A stretch of DNA of 64,000 bases from Gilliamella sp. wkB112 (GTDB lineage Bacteria > Pseudomonadota > Gammaproteobacteria > Enterobacterales > Orbaceae), in assembly GCF_001690685.1 (NCBI RefSeq), contig NZ_LZGL01000009.1, positions 248,001-312,000 of the forward strand. Reading direction: 5' to 3'. The notes under the pieces were generated by a model. The model saw only the letters and a list, made by a program, of their open reading frames with translations. It had not been told where the DNA came from and did not search any database. Every line of letters begins with the position of its first letter. Position 1 is the first letter of the stretch. The position numbers and the translations under genes are program-made. Shown here in pieces: positions 1-9,344 of the stretch.

Positions 1-125
1 CAACAACAGCCTGTTATCAAAAATCTCCAATGAGTTACTTTATAATTTCTGGATTATTTTTTATTTCTGTTTCAAAATCATTGATAGTGGTTTAAATCAA
101 AAAAGATTCAATTTTTTAGATTGCT

Positions 126-157
126 GATACCTTACTTTATAGCTAAACTAAGGTATC
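126..157. repeat. Imperfect inverted repeat upstream of the repeat protein gene
   Basis: The arms GATACCTTA and TAAGGTATC lie in a near-perfect hairpin (nine pairs, one C/C mismatch, four more pairs, loop TAGC). It ends about 37 bases before the start codon at 194. No T-run follows, so it is more likely an operator or mRNA hairpin than a terminator. The function is unknown. Confidence 0.4.
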
Positions 158-193
158 AATAGTATAAATTAGGTTAACTTAAGTGAGTTCATC

Positions 194-481
194 ATGAAAA
201 AAATCATGTTTTTGATAATTTTTGTTCCATTTATAGTTGTAGCAAAAGTGGATGTGTCAAAAATATATGGAAAAATTAAAATTGTTGATTCTTTTCCTGA
301 TTATAAAGTTCAAGTAGTCGATTCGTTTGCTGATTTAAATGTTCAAAAAGTGGAGTCTTTTGCTGATAGAGCGGGGAAATGGCAGTTCGTTGATAGTTTT
401 CCAGATTATAAAATAAAATTTGTAGACTCCTTCCCTGATTTCAAAATTAAGTATATTGATAGCTTTCCTAGAGTTAATTAG
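194..481 (+). CDS. Small secreted DSF-repeat protein, candidate 7(1) septoil-knot family
   Basis: The product is 95 residues. Residues 1-17 are a hydrophobic signal peptide starting MKKIMFLIIF. The rest is a short motif, (V/I)(D/E)SF(P/A)D followed by three to seven residues such as YKIKF, occurring six times between about residues 33 and 95, with one GKWQF insertion in the middle. The start is the first ATG after a GTGAG-like ribosome site. From memory, this DSFPD..KI pattern resembles the small bacterial family whose Ureaplasma member folds as a 7(1) protein knot. That link is recall, not a search result. There is no operon partner; flanks are noncoding. It is probably exported to the periplasm or beyond. 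The biological role is not known to me. Confidence 0.75.
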   Translation: MKKIMFLIIFVPFIVVAKVDVSKIYGKIKIVDSFPDYKVQVVDSFADLNVQKVESFADRAGKWQFVDSFPDYKIKFVDSFPDFKIKYIDSFPRVN

Positions 482-617
482 ATAAAAGATCAGTTACATG
501 TAACTAATAGTAAAAAGAATGCAGTTCGCCTTTTATTACAGACAAAAATAACTATATTGATATACTAACTTTAAATTAAAATACTAATTGAAGATCATAA
601 TAAAACATGGCTACAAT

Positions 618-644
618 AAAAAGAAGCCTTTTATAATGGCTTCT
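618..644 (-). terminator. Rho-independent terminator, minus strand, no obvious gene
   Basis: AGAAGCC and GGCTTCT form a seven-pair stem around a nine-base loop. On the minus strand this is followed by TTTTT (plus-strand A-run 618-622). The nearest minus-strand gene upstream is the lipoprotein at 1063-1338, which already has its own terminator near 999-1021. This one may be a backup or end an unrecognised transcript. The rest of 482-772 shows nothing else. Confidence 0.5.
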
Positions 645-772
645 ATGTAAACAACCAAAATTGAGAGCGTATCATAAAATATAACAATTTTTCATTAAAG
701 CAGACCAGCAGAGTTCTAACCTAATGAATAGAAGTTATTAAGATAATACTCAATTAAATCCGGATTTTTAAA

Positions 773-1015
773 ATGAATACTATAATAAAAATAATTTCTG
801 CTTTTACTCTTATCATATCTACATTAGCTTTTATTAATGGTAGTTTTTGTTTTATTATTTATATTTTAGATGTTCTAGATCTTCATTACAGAATTACTCA
901 TTCCCGCCTAGTTAACTTTATAATAAGCTTTCAAATCATATTAACTTGTATTATTGTGGTTTCTAGTGGTTTATTACTGTCACTTAATACATTAAATCAA
1001 AAAAACCACGATTAA
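773..1015 (+). CDS. Small two-helix membrane protein, unknown
   Basis: An 80-residue ORF with two hydrophobic helices (about residues 4-32 and 47-70), a short polar linker (HYRITHSR) and a polar tail (NQKNHD). The ribosome site is weak (CCGGA eight bases before ATG). I recognise no family. The 3' end overlaps a minus-strand terminator, so it lies between transcripts. It is either a genuine small membrane protein or a chance AT-rich ORF; the two clean transmembrane segments favour a real gene. Confidence 0.45.
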   Translation: MNTIIKIISAFTLIISTLAFINGSFCFIIYILDVLDLHYRITHSRLVNFIISFQIILTCIIVVSSGLLLSLNTLNQKNHD

Positions 1016-1021
1016 GTGGTT
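999..1021 (-). terminator. Terminator of the lipoprotein gene at 1063-1338
   Basis: The stem AACCAC/GTGGTT (1004-1009 and 1016-1021) is followed on the minus strand by a run of T (plus-strand A-run 999-1005). It sits 42 bases after the lipoprotein stop and overlaps the end of the opposing 80-residue ORF. Confidence 0.65.
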
Positions 1022-1062
1022 ATTGATTGTTCATGCTTTAATAGAAGAATCCCAATGGTAGC

Positions 1063-1338
1063 TTACTTTGCAAGTCTCTCTTGAGCCATTTTTCCTGTAT
1101 ATACACATATGGCAGAATTAAAATTATTATAAGTAACGGCATAAGAAAAATCACAAAAATAAGCTGGATTTTTAGTCGCTATAGTGTCGCCTGCGCTACA
1201 TTGATTACTACCTAAACTTTCTATTAACGTACTATTATTATCTCCTAAACAAGCTTTACCTGTTAGGCTTGTTTTATTTTCACCGCAACCGAATAATACA
1301 AAACTAACGGCCAATACAGCTAGTAATTTTTTATACAT
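1063..1338 (-). CDS. Small lipoprotein, unknown function
   Basis: The ATG at 1338 is chosen over one 42 bases upstream because a GAAGGC ribosome site precedes it and the product then begins MYKKLLAVLAVSFVLFGC, a lipoprotein signal with lipobox LFGC (acylated Cys18). The mature part is about 74 residues and has four further cysteines (in KACLG, NQCSA, YFCDF, AICVY), consistent with two disulfides in the periplasm. The segment NPAYFCDFSYAVTYNN is distinctive, but I cannot name the family. The residue after Cys is Gly, not Asp, so outer-membrane sorting is expected. It is transcribed alone with its own terminator. Confidence 0.7.
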   Translation of the reverse strand: MYKKLLAVLAVSFVLFGCGENKTSLTGKACLGDNNSTLIESLGSNQCSAGDTIATKNPAYFCDFSYAVTYNNFNSAICVYTGKMAQERLAK

Positions 1339-1582
1339 ATATAATTTGCCTTCAATAATTAATTTTTGATAATTATACACAATTTAACGGTTAATAAATA
1401 AAAACTATTTTTATGTCAACGTGATAAATTTGTTTGTTTATATTCGATAAATAAAGAATAACTTTGTTACCAACCTTTTACCAAATCAGCTTAAAAATAT
1501 CGTTTCTCGACTGTTGAAAACTGAGCCTTTTTATTATCTCAAATGTATGCCGAGTATTACTGTTATTTGTTCTAATAAGTAA

Positions 1583-2032
1583 TTATTCTATTCTCGTGCA
1601 AACTCTTTCATTTTTACTTTTCGTTTTTGTTATTTCTCTGGTTAAATTTGAACAAGAATAAAACATCTCCAATTCCCAAGTAAACTTATTACTCGAATTT
1701 TTTATTAGACTTCGATTTATTATGAATTCACAATTACCTCGTTTACCTTCAATGGTTGGTTGTTTATAAACTTTATCTATATCAGTTTTAGCCGCTTCTT
1801 CGTTATTTATTTGTGCCACTAGAACACCATCAACGATTTTATAGGAGTGTTTATATTGTTCGCTTCTCTTTAAAGAATAATCAGTATATGCTTTTAATTT
1901 TGAATCGTACTTACTCTCATATTCTTTGTTGCTACAATCCCATTTACCGACAAGGTATTCTTTAGTAACTTTATCGTCACCACAGCCAGTTAAAGCGATA
2001 CTAACCAGACTAATTAATAAAACCTTTTTCAT
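1583..2032 (-). CDS. Lipoprotein, lipocalin-like small domain, unknown
   Basis: The product is 149 residues. The signal MKKVLLISLVSIALTGC has lipobox LTGC, acylated at Cys17, followed by GDDK. The mature domain opens with YLVGKWDC, reminiscent of the IIGKW openings of the two neighbouring secreted proteins, and has cysteines at CEF, SCS and VCT. A GGGAGATGG-like ribosome site precedes the ATG. The function is unknown. It lies in a run of four consecutive minus-strand exported proteins but is separated from the next by a terminator, so it has its own transcript. Confidence 0.7.
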   Translation of the reverse strand: MKKVLLISLVSIALTGCGDDKVTKEYLVGKWDCSNKEYESKYDSKLKAYTDYSLKRSEQYKHSYKIVDGVLVAQINNEEAAKTDIDKVYKQPTIEGKRGNCEFIINRSLIKNSSNKFTWELEMFYSCSNLTREITKTKSKNERVCTRIE

Positions 2033-2085
2033 ACCATCTCCCTAAAATTTTCGTTAATGGTATGTTATTTAAAAGGTGGGAGCAA

Positions 2086-2107
2086 TAAAAAACCACCCGA
2101 AGGTGGC
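2086..2107 (-). terminator. Terminator after the 273-residue secreted protein gene
   Basis: The stem ACCACC/GGTGGC with loop CGAA (a stable tetraloop read on either strand) is followed on the minus strand by six T. It lies 45 bases past the stop of the gene at 2152-2973. Confidence 0.75.
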
Positions 2108-2151
2108 TCTACTCAGAATACTAATTAAATATTAATTCGTAATGTATTTTG

Positions 2152-2973
2152 TTATTTTTGACAACTACTATCATCCACATGAACCACAAAAGGCTTTTCA
2201 TCTTCAACAGAATATATATAAGATGCCCCATCTGGGAATATCATTTTTAGTTGTTGGAGTATTTTAAGCGTTGAGTCCATATTGCAGTATTTATTTACTG
2301 CTGATACTTTTAAGAAAGCTCTTAATATTTCATTATTAAAGCCATCTTTTGAAACTTTTTTAAGACTTAATTTAAAGAATAATTCATTATTATTTTTATA
2401 AACATCTTGTAAAACAGTATATTCATCTAAATCCTTAGGAATCATTTTTTTAAAACTTTCTATTATTTTATCCTGTACTAAATTCAAATCGGCTTGAAGT
2501 TTTTGATTATCCACCTTAATCCTAAAAGGATTTTCTTTATTATATTTACAAAAAGGCAAAGTATCTTTATTGGTAGTATTCAGGTAATTAACTTCTTCTT
2601 TATCAGAAGGATAACCCGGCATGTCATAAATAAGTCTTAATGCAGAGCTGTCTATGCTCTTTACTTTTAGTTTTTGTACAAATCCATCTTTAATTGATAA
2701 TTGACCAACGTATATAGCTCCATTTTCTATTTTATATTGGTGAATATATTCACCATTATATAATGCTTTTTTCGCATTATTATCACAAATATAAACTTTG
2801 AAGCTAACCGTTCCATTATCATGGAAAGTAATAATATTAGCTTGGTCAAAAAACTCATACATATTCCATTTACCAATAATTTTTTCTTTAATTTCTTGGT
2901 CTGATAAATTTTGTTTATCTGTAGCAAAAATAAAAAAAGGAATAATTAAGAGAATTAACAATATTTTTTTCAT
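2152..2973 (-). CDS. Secreted two-domain protein, paralogous to its neighbour
   Basis: The ATG at 2973 gives a 273-residue product starting MKKILLILLIIPFFIFA, a signal peptide; an AAAGGTAA ribosome site precedes it. The 39 extra bases upstream lack a site. The N-terminal half (IIGKWNMYEFFDQANI to LPFCKY) aligns along its whole length with the gene at 3174-3638 (IIGLWSMMEAYDEANV to KPLCTY), sharing the order IIG.W, DNG, CDN, YNMP/YDMP and a closing FC.Y/LC.Y. The C-terminal half adds a separate domain with Cys at NKYCN and DSSC. The N-terminal part may be a lipocalin-like small barrel. The function is unknown. Confidence 0.7.
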   Translation of the reverse strand: MKKILLILLIIPFFIFATDKQNLSDQEIKEKIIGKWNMYEFFDQANIITFHDNGTVSFKVYICDNNAKKALYNGEYIHQYKIENGAIYVGQLSIKDGFVQKLKVKSIDSSALRLIYDMPGYPSDKEEVNYLNTTNKDTLPFCKYNKENPFRIKVDNQKLQADLNLVQDKIIESFKKMIPKDLDEYTVLQDVYKNNNELFFKLSLKKVSKDGFNNEILRAFLKVSAVNKYCNMDSTLKILQQLKMIFPDGASYIYSVEDEKPFVVHVDDSSCQK

Positions 2974-3110
2974 ATTTATTACCTTTAGGGGAATTATGCC
3001 TAATGATAACAAAAATCATTTAGAAAAGGATCTTAAATTTTATGGTTAGGTTTCTAAATGAGTTAAAAAATATTTAACTTTTTGAAGCTGTTTAATTCTA
3101 ACTTGAATGC

Positions 3111-3133
3111 AAAAAAGCCTCTAAGTGGGGCTT
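3111..3133 (-). terminator. Terminator after the 154-residue secreted protein gene
   Basis: Read on the minus strand, AAGCC.CACTTAG.GGCTT forms a hairpin followed by TTTTTT. It lies about 40 bases after the stop of the gene at 3174-3638. Confidence 0.65.
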
Positions 3134-3173
3134 AAACATTGTTTTAGTGATGAATTAATAACCTTATGGTTAA

Positions 3174-3638
3174 TTAGTTTTTGGTTCTATTGCGTTCTAC
3201 CATATTTTTTGCAATATATGTACAAAGTGGCTTAATTTCGCGATTTTTAATATAAAATAATGTAATTTTATCTAGCTCACTATTAGGCATATTATATTGT
3301 AATTCCATAGTAACAATGGATGGTCTTTTTATGTTAAGTCTATAAGAAACATCCCTCTTGCCTAGTTCTTTTAATAAAAGCTCACCTTTTTTTATTTCGT
3401 AAGTATATTTTTCATCTCCAGCAGATGTATATGTCTTATTTTTATTATCACATTTAAACAAGTACAAAGTTGCTTTACCATTATCTTTTAAGTCAAGAAC
3501 ATTAGCTTCATCATACGCTTCCATCATAGACCACAATCCTATAATAGTTTTTTGAGTCCATTCATCCTTTGCGTCAGTTTTATCAGCAAAAGACGGGATA
3601 GAAAAAGATAATAATATAATAATAAACAATTTTTTCAT
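3174..3638 (-). CDS. Secreted single-domain paralog of the upstream neighbour
   Basis: The product is 154 residues with signal peptide MKKLFIIILLSFSIPSFA and likely cleavage before DKTD. The domain starts TIIGLWSMMEAYDEANV and keeps FKCDN, YNMP and LCTY in the same order as the first half of the protein at 2152-2973, so the two are diverged tandem copies. It lacks the second domain. The function is unknown. Each copy has its own terminator, so they are not co-transcribed. A lineage-specific secreted family expanded by duplication is the likely origin (inference). Confidence 0.7.
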   Translation of the reverse strand: MKKLFIIILLSFSIPSFADKTDAKDEWTQKTIIGLWSMMEAYDEANVLDLKDNGKATLYLFKCDNKNKTYTSAGDEKYTYEIKKGELLLKELGKRDVSYRLNIKRPSIVTMELQYNMPNSELDKITLFYIKNREIKPLCTYIAKNMVERNRTKN

Positions 3639-3923
3639 CAGCTAACCATGTAATATTTATTTTATATACAATAAGCTCTTGTTGACTTTTTATACTATTT
3701 TTTCAACACCAAGTATACAATATATCGTAGAATAATACCCAGAATATTAAGTTTAGTTCAAGGATTATTAAGTTGGTTACACGATGTTCGTTTGCATTAT
3801 TAACTGACGTACTGAAACTTTAACCATAACATGGATAAGTCATAATTTGGTCACAAAATGAAGATAAAGATAATCAAGGCTTAAGCTTGGCGATAATAAC
3901 TTATTGATTATATGCGTTTTAAA

Positions 3924-4000
3924 TGGCGTCCCCTACAGGATTCGAACCTGTGACCTACGGCTTAGAAGGCCGTTGCTCTATCCAGCTGAGCTAAGGAGAC
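3924..4000 (-). tRNA. tRNA-Arg (anticodon UCU)
   Basis: The minus strand folds into a full 77-base cloverleaf: acceptor GTCTCCT pairing with AGGGGAC, D stem GCTC/GAGC, anticodon stem ACGGC/GCCGT around loop CTTCTAA (anticodon TCT), and T arm with GGTTCGAATCC. The 3' CCA is encoded. It decodes AGA and probably AGG, codons that are common in AT-rich genomes. A strong promoter lies just upstream. No integrase or att-like repeat is visible beside it. Confidence 0.97.
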
Positions 4001-4030
4001 AATGATGTGTAATGAAGCTAGACGCTGAGT

Positions 4031-4058
4031 ATTATATAAAGCTATTTAGATCCGTCAA
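4031..4058 (-). promoter_or_regulatory. Sigma-70 promoter of the tRNA-Arg gene
   Basis: On the minus strand, -35 TTGACG (4053-4058) and -10 TATAAT (4031-4036) are separated by 16 bases. The predicted start is about 25 bases upstream of the mature tRNA. Confidence 0.75.
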
Positions 4059-4265
4059 TGATTTTTAATGGTTTGGCTGGTTAGATTAACAAAATATCAT
4101 CAATTTACATTTTTTAGAGTCACTTACCGAACATATATTATCTATAGTGTTAATATAGCCTATTTTTAATATTAAATCTTTTATACTAAAACGTATGCTT
4201 GTTTGGAAACTTTTTTACAAATTAAGATAACCTAAACTTCATCACTGTAAATGCAATTTTTGAAC

Positions 4266-5012
4266 TTATTCTGAAGTTACTTGACATAAATATTCACAAG
4301 GGCTTTCTTCTATCATTTTAATAATATTAGTAAATTGTGAGTTATATTTTGGTTGTTTAGCTACTACTATTTCAACTAATGAAATAATTTCTTTCTTTTT
4401 CTTTTCAGACAAAAAACGTGCGGAATTTTTAGTTGTTTTTTCAATTGTAGAGATTAATTGTTGTTTAGAATGATCTGATAAGCAATCTGGCGTAGAAACC
4501 CACATCAACACACCTGTATAAGATTGTAAGATACCTAATTGCATTTGCTTAGCACCACTCAATCTTATATCCGTTTTTTCAGCCTCTGGTAATTGTTCAT
4601 AAAACTCATTAATAATTGGCAATAGAGCTGAAAAATATTCTATATTAAAACTAGTTATCAAAATTATTTCGGGTTCGAATTGTTTTATGTTTCGCGTCAA
4701 ATCAATTAAACTTAAGCGTGCTTTTTTTTCAGGATTAAAAGATAAATAGTAAGCATAAACATTTTTAAGATTCTCCATAATGTTGATGTCTTCACTTAAT
4801 TTATTTTTAGACAATGACACCAATAACATTGGGTCGGTTAGCTGGTTAAGAATTTTTTTACCTTCTACCATATCAAGTGTTGGTAACGTCTTTTTCTCCT
4901 CAAGTTTTTTTGCCAATTCATAAAATTGAGTAAGAGTATTTTCATAACTTTGATTTATTGCACTAGCAAAACAACATGTAAAAATCAAAATGAGACCTAT
5001 TATAAGTTTCAT
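4266..5012 (-). CDS. Exported helical protein, unknown function
   Basis: The product is 248 residues. Residues 1-18 (MKLIIGLILIFTCCFASA) are a signal peptide, possibly ending with AIN. The mature part is predicted to be mostly helical and charged, with no transmembrane helix. Three cysteines lie in it (PDCLSD and the C-terminal PCEYLC). A start at the ATG after AAGGAATTGTG is well supported. It lies 45 bases downstream of rep, but the interval has no terminator, so it could be co-transcribed with rep. I recognise no family. Confidence 0.6.
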   Translation of the reverse strand: MKLIIGLILIFTCCFASAINQSYENTLTQFYELAKKLEEKKTLPTLDMVEGKKILNQLTDPMLLVSLSKNKLSEDINIMENLKNVYAYYLSFNPEKKARLSLIDLTRNIKQFEPEIILITSFNIEYFSALLPIINEFYEQLPEAEKTDIRLSGAKQMQLGILQSYTGVLMWVSTPDCLSDHSKQQLISTIEKTTKNSARFLSEKKKKEIISLVEIVVAKQPKYNSQFTNIIKMIEESPCEYLCQVTSE

Positions 5013-5057
5013 AATTCACAATTCCTTATATGATTATTTGTAATAATTACTATTCAA

Positions 5058-7073
5058 TTACTTTGCGCTAGCAATTTGCGCTTTGAGCATAGCGAGTCGG
5101 CTTTGACCTTGTTGCATTTTTTTCTCGGGTGATAGTTCGTTACGTTGATCTTGCCAAGTTAAATCGTCTTGTGGCAGTTCTAATAAAAAACGGCTGGGTT
5201 CAACATGAATGGTTTCTCCAAACTGTTTACGTTGGCGACTAAATGAAAATGTTAATTCACGTTGTGCCCGAGTAATGCCAACATAAGCCAGACGACGCTC
5301 TTCTTCAATATTATCTTCGTCAATACTAGTTTGGTGAGGTAATAATCCTTCCGACATACCGACTAAATACACATAAGGAAATTCAAGTCCTTTAGAAGCA
5401 TGCAGTGTCATTAACTGCACCTGATCGAGTTCTTCTTCCGATTCATTGCGTTCTAACATATCGCGCAAGGTGAATCTAGCTACGGCTTGTTCTAGGGTCA
5501 TTTCTTCATCAAGTTCATCACCTTGTAGCATATCATTAAGCCAGCTGACTAACTGCTCAACATTGCGCATACGCATTTGCCCGGCAGTTGGCGATGGCGA
5601 AGTTTCATAAATCCAACTTTCGTAATGAATACCATGTAACAATTCATGGATCGCTGCCATTGGTTCACTATGAGATTGTTGAATCAATGAGTCAAACCAA
5701 TGAATAAATAACTGTAACGATTCCATCCGCTTGCCCGAGAGCAATTCGGTTAACCCCATATCATGACTTGCTTGAAATAAGCTAACACCGCGTTGATTAG
5801 CCCATTCACCGAGTTTTTGTATGGTAACCGGTCCGATTTCACGTTTAGGGGTGTTTATAATGCGAATAAACGCATTATCATCATCAGGGTTAGTTAATAG
5901 TCGCAAGTAAGCCATTAAATCTTTAATTTCGGTGCGTGAAAAAAATGAGGTACCGCCAGAAATTCGATACGGTATTCGATACTGCATTAACATTTTTTCG
6001 ATTAAACGCGATTGATGATTGCCTCGATATAAAATGGCATATTGCCCATACTGGCTATTATTTGCAAAGCGATGACCAATTAAATCATTGACAACTTTTT
6101 CGGCTTCATGATCTTCATTATCAGCGGTAATTACTTTTATTTCCTCGCCATAACCTAATTCGGAAAAAAGTTTTTTTGCAAAAATATGTGGATTATTTTC
6201 AATTAAAATATTGGCGACTTTTAAAATTCGCCCGGAGGATCGATAATTCTGCTCTAGCTTAATGACCTCTAACTTAGGGAAGTCTTGTTTAAGTAGTACC
6301 AAATTTTGCGGCCTTGCACCTCGCCAAGAATAAATGGACTGATCGTCATCACCAACGACAGTAAATTTAGCTCTATTACCCACTAATAATTTTATAAATT
6401 CGTATTGACTGGTATTGGTGTCTTGATATTCATCCACCAATAAGTAACGCACCCTATTCTGCCATTTTTCCCGTACTTCTTCGTTAGTTTTTAATAACAG
6501 CGTCGGCAACAAAATGAGATCATCAAAATCCAAAATACTACAGGCTTTTAATTGTTTTTCATATAATTGATAACAATGAGCAAATAACTTTTCTTTATTG
6601 GTTTGCGCTCTTGCCATAGCAATGGTTGCATCAATAATATCATTCTTCCAGTTAGAAATAGTGGATCGCAATTGATTGATAAGATCTTTATCACCATCTA
6701 ACCATTGCTGGGTAAGCTCTTTTAGTAAAGCGAATTGGTCATGATCGTCAAATAATGAAAAATTAGCTTTAATGCCTAGGTGTTTATATTCACGCCGAAC
6801 AATATCCAACCCTAAAGTATGGAAAGTTGAGATTTTAAGCCCTCTAGTTTCTTGTTTAGTAAGTGATTGGGCAATCCGTTCTTTCATTTCGCGCGCAGCT
6901 TTGTTAGTAAAAGTAACTGCCACAATATGCCGTGGTAAATACTCTTTTACTCTTATTAAATAAGCAATTTTATTAATGATTACCCGAGTTTTTCCCGAAC
7001 CGGCACCGGCTAAAACTAAGCACGGACCAGAAACATACTCAACCGCTTGTTGTTGGCTAGAATTTAGACGCAC
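5058..7073 (-). CDS. rep: ATP-dependent DNA helicase Rep
   Basis: This is an SF1A (UvrD/Rep) 3'-5' helicase that assists replication fork progression and restart. The 671-residue length matches E. coli Rep (673). Visible motifs are Q motif NSSQQQAV at the start, Walker A AGAGSGKT (residues 22-29), motif Ia [10 protein letters not shown], Walker B VDEYQDTN near residue 213, [31 protein letters not shown] and [10 protein letters not shown]. The C-terminal tail is short, as in Rep rather than UvrD. The ATG start fits the family start MRLN. Upstream is the noncoding gap before dusA. Cytoplasmic. Confidence 0.97.
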   Translation of the reverse strand: MRLNSSQQQAVEYVSGPCLVLAGAGSGKTRVIINKIAYLIRVKEYLPRHIVAVTFTNKAAREMKERIAQSLTKQETRGLKISTFHTLGLDIVRREYKHLGIKANFSLFDDHDQFALLKELTQQWLDGDKDLINQLRSTISNWKNDIIDATIAMARAQTNKEKLFAHCYQLYEKQLKACSILDFDDLILLPTLLLKTNEEVREKWQNRVRYLLVDEYQDTNTSQYEFIKLLVGNRAKFTVVGDDDQSIYSWRGARPQNLVLLKQDFPKLEVIKLEQNYRSSGRILKVANILIENNPHIFAKKLFSELGYGEEIKVITADNEDHEAEKVVNDLIGHRFANNSQYGQYAILYRGNHQSRLIEKMLMQYRIPYRISGGTSFFSRTEIKDLMAYLRLLTNPDDDNAFIRIINTPKREIGPVTIQKLGEWANQRGVSLFQASHDMGLTELLSGKRMESLQLFIHWFDSLIQQSHSEPMAAIHELLHGIHYESWIYETSPSPTAGQMRMRNVEQLVSWLNDMLQGDELDEEMTLEQAVARFTLRDMLERNESEEELDQVQLMTLHASKGLEFPYVYLVGMSEGLLPHQTSIDEDNIEEERRLAYVGITRAQRELTFSFSRQRKQFGETIHVEPSRFLLELPQDDLTWQDQRNELSPEKKMQQGQSRLAMLKAQIASAK

Positions 7074-7178
7074 AGAATAAAGGCCATTAGGAAAATTGTT
7101 GATTAGTATATACCGATTAGCTACTTAGGTGCAATTATGGCAACTAAATAGTAACATCGGTAATCGAATGCAAAGGTA

Positions 7179-8153
7179 TTAGCTGATAAACGTCAAAGCT
7201 TGTTCGACCACCTCTATCCCGGCACCTTGTTTATGAGCGTTTTCACTTAAATAACGGCGCCATTGTTTGGCACCTTTACGACCATTAAATATCCCCAAAG
7301 TATGGCGCATAATGTGATTAAGTAGCGCGCCATGAGTCAATTGCTGTTCAATATAAGGGTATAGCGCCTTAATGGCTAAGATAGGATCAATCGCGGTCCT
7401 ATCCAAATCAAAAATTTGTGAATCAATCTGAGTGAGTAACATCGGATTTTGATAAGCTTCACGCCCTACCATTACGCCGTCAACATACTGTAAATGTTGT
7501 TTAATTTCATCAATAGTTTTAATACCACCATTAATAGCGATGGTTAAATGGGGATAATCTTGTTTAAGTTGATAAACGCGTTCATAGTCAAGCGGAGGTA
7601 CTTCACGATTTTCTTTGGGACTAAGTCCTGAAAGCCATGCCTTTCGAGCATGCACAATAAAAGTATTAGTAAACGGCATAAGTGTTTCAATAAATTGGCA
7701 TAAAAAAGCATAACTATCTTGGTCATCAATACCAATCCGGGTCTTAACAGTAACCGGAATATCGACTTGCTCTTGCATGGCAGCTACACATTTAGCCACC
7801 AGCTCAGCATTAGCCATTAAACAGGCACCAAACATACCATTTTGTACCCGATCCGATGGGCAGCCAATGTTCAAGTTTATTTCGTCATACCCGCGTTCTT
7901 GCGCCAATTTTGCACACTGAGCTAACGCTGTGGGATCACTACCACCTAATTGCAAACTAAGTGGATGTTCTTTAGAATTAAAAGCTAAATAATCACCCTT
8001 ACCAAATAAAATCGCTCCGGTAGTAACCATTTCTGTGTAGAGTAAAGTTTGTTTAGTTAATATACGATGAAAATAACGACAATGCTTATCAGTCCAATCA
8101 AGCATAGGGGCTATGGAAAAACGGTTTAACCTAGATGGAACCAACAAAAACAC
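7179..8153 (-). CDS. dusA: tRNA-dihydrouridine(20/20a) synthase DusA
   Basis: FMN-dependent reduction of uridine at positions 20/20a of tRNA D-loops. The product is 324 residues. [12 protein letters not shown] at the N-terminus, [14 protein letters not shown] near residue 93 and the catalytic Cys111 in FGACLM are DusA-specific; the C-terminal helical domain has HIMRHTLG. There is no ATG before the conserved core, so a GTG at 8153 is taken; TTG codons at residues 3 and 4, five to eight bases after GAGG, are also possible starts. It is transcribed alone and diverges from the DUF5362 gene. Confidence 0.96.
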   Translation of the reverse strand: MFLLVPSRLNRFSIAPMLDWTDKHCRYFHRILTKQTLLYTEMVTTGAILFGKGDYLAFNSKEHPLSLQLGGSDPTALAQCAKLAQERGYDEINLNIGCPSDRVQNGMFGACLMANAELVAKCVAAMQEQVDIPVTVKTRIGIDDQDSYAFLCQFIETLMPFTNTFIVHARKAWLSGLSPKENREVPPLDYERVYQLKQDYPHLTIAINGGIKTIDEIKQHLQYVDGVMVGREAYQNPMLLTQIDSQIFDLDRTAIDPILAIKALYPYIEQQLTHGALLNHIMRHTLGIFNGRKGAKQWRRYLSENAHKQGAGIEVVEQALTFIS

Positions 8154-8230
8154 CTCGACAATAATAATAAAAGTGCTATTCTATCCGCCTCATTTTGACT
8201 ACGCAACAAATAAAAATATAAGGAATAAAA

Positions 8231-8623
8231 ATGGATTTCAACCAAAACAATTTTGATCATAACAATACTATTTCTATTGAATTAAGTGAACTTTTGCAAA
8301 AAAGAATGCGGTTCATTGCCATAATGCAGCAAATTTATGGTGTTCTTTTTGTAATTGGAGGGGGGATTTCCTGTATAGGTATAATTACGGCTATTGTAGG
8401 TATTCCTATGATAATTGCAGGTATCAAGTTATTTCAATCAGGTAGTGCTTTTAGCTTAACAGCCAATGCCAAAAGAGGAGAAGACTTAGTTAATGCCATC
8501 ACCCAATTAAGTTCCTACTGGAAGTTCACATTAATCGGATTTATAGCGCTAATTGTCACCTATTTACTCGTCATTATTTTGTTTGTATCATTTTTACCTT
8601 CATTTTATTATCGTGGTTATTAA
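8231..8623 (+). CDS. DUF5362-type membrane protein
   Basis: The product is 130 residues. A polar N-terminal third precedes three hydrophobic segments (about 38-58, 62-72 and 101-125), the first rich in glycine (VIGGGISCIGIITAIVGIPM). The middle amphipathic stretch AFSLTANAKRGEDLVNAITQLSSYWK is typical of small DUF5362 membrane proteins as I remember them. AAGGAATAAAA precedes the ATG. The function is unknown. It shares a bidirectional terminator with bamE. Confidence 0.65.
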   Translation: MDFNQNNFDHNNTISIELSELLQKRMRFIAIMQQIYGVLFVIGGGISCIGIITAIVGIPMIIAGIKLFQSGSAFSLTANAKRGEDLVNAITQLSSYWKFTLIGFIALIVTYLLVIILFVSFLPSFYYRGY

Positions 8624-8652
8624 TGATATTTTTAATGCGGGACTTGGAAATA

Positions 8653-8678
8653 AAAACCTCGTTAGTTAACGAGGTTTT
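8653..8678. terminator. Bidirectional terminator between DUF5362 gene and bamE
   Basis: AAAACCTCGTTA and TAACGAGGTTTT form a near-perfect palindrome. Plus-strand T-run follows (CTTTTTT), and A-rich sequence lies on the other side, so it can stop both converging transcripts. Confidence 0.8.
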
Positions 8679-8683
8679 CTTTT

Positions 8684-9133
8684 TTATTCAGTTGGTTCGC
8701 TAGGTTGCTCTGGCAGATTTTCTGAATTGTTTTCATCTGATTTGAGATCATCAATAGGATCTGAAATACCTTGTTTATTCATTTCTTCTAAAGATTTAGA
8801 ACCTTCTAAAGCATTAGCTTTAATATCGGTTACAATTCCCATTTCATTAAAATATACTGCAAAAGTTCTTTGGCTTACGACATCATGTTGTGGTTGTTGA
8901 CGGAAAACATAGTACCAGACGTTATCACCAAAAGCCGATGTTAACATAGGTGATCCCATGATAAACACTACCTGATCTTTGGTTTGACCGACTTGTAACA
9001 TATCAATAGCTTCTGTGGTTACATAATTACCTTGATTGATATCGGGTCGATACACCCAACGATCAACAATTGAACAACCACTCAATAAAACACCAGTTAT
9101 AATTGCAAGTGAGGTAAATTTATGAAACTGCAT
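8684..9133 (-). CDS. bamE: Outer membrane assembly lipoprotein BamE
   Basis: A 149-residue lipoprotein subunit of the BAM complex that folds beta-barrel proteins into the outer membrane. The signal MQFHKFTSLAIITGVLLSGC has lipobox LSGC. The SmpA/OmlA core is clear: VYRPDINQGNYVT, IDMLQVGQTKDQVVFIMGSP, then WYYVFRQQP. The acidic C-terminal tail (about 35 residues) is longer than in E. coli (113 residues in total), a difference seen in other gammaproteobacteria. Single gene. Confidence 0.95.
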   Translation of the reverse strand: MQFHKFTSLAIITGVLLSGCSIVDRWVYRPDINQGNYVTTEAIDMLQVGQTKDQVVFIMGSPMLTSAFGDNVWYYVFRQQPQHDVVSQRTFAVYFNEMGIVTDIKANALEGSKSLEEMNKQGISDPIDDLKSDENNSENLPEQPSEPTE

Positions 9134-9344
9134 TTAACTTAATCCATTTTTATAAACAAAATTTGTCATATTATCGCTGATATTTTAACTAAGTGCTAGA
9201 CAAATTAACAAATTCTTCCAGAATTATCTAATAAAGTAGCAAGTAACAGGTATATATTCAAATTACAACTTGACATTTATCCGACTATCGCCAAACTACT
9301 CAAGATCATCAAAAACATTACTGATAATTAACCAAAGGTAAAAA

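Noticed and set aside
2798-3049. An 83-codon plus-strand ORF antisense to the secreted protein gene
   Set aside because: It is a shadow of the minus-strand gene with a signal peptide and good ribosome site.
3924-4000. The tRNA-Arg gene as an integration site for the neighbouring accessory genes
   Set aside because: No integrase and no duplicated tRNA 3' end were seen in the window.
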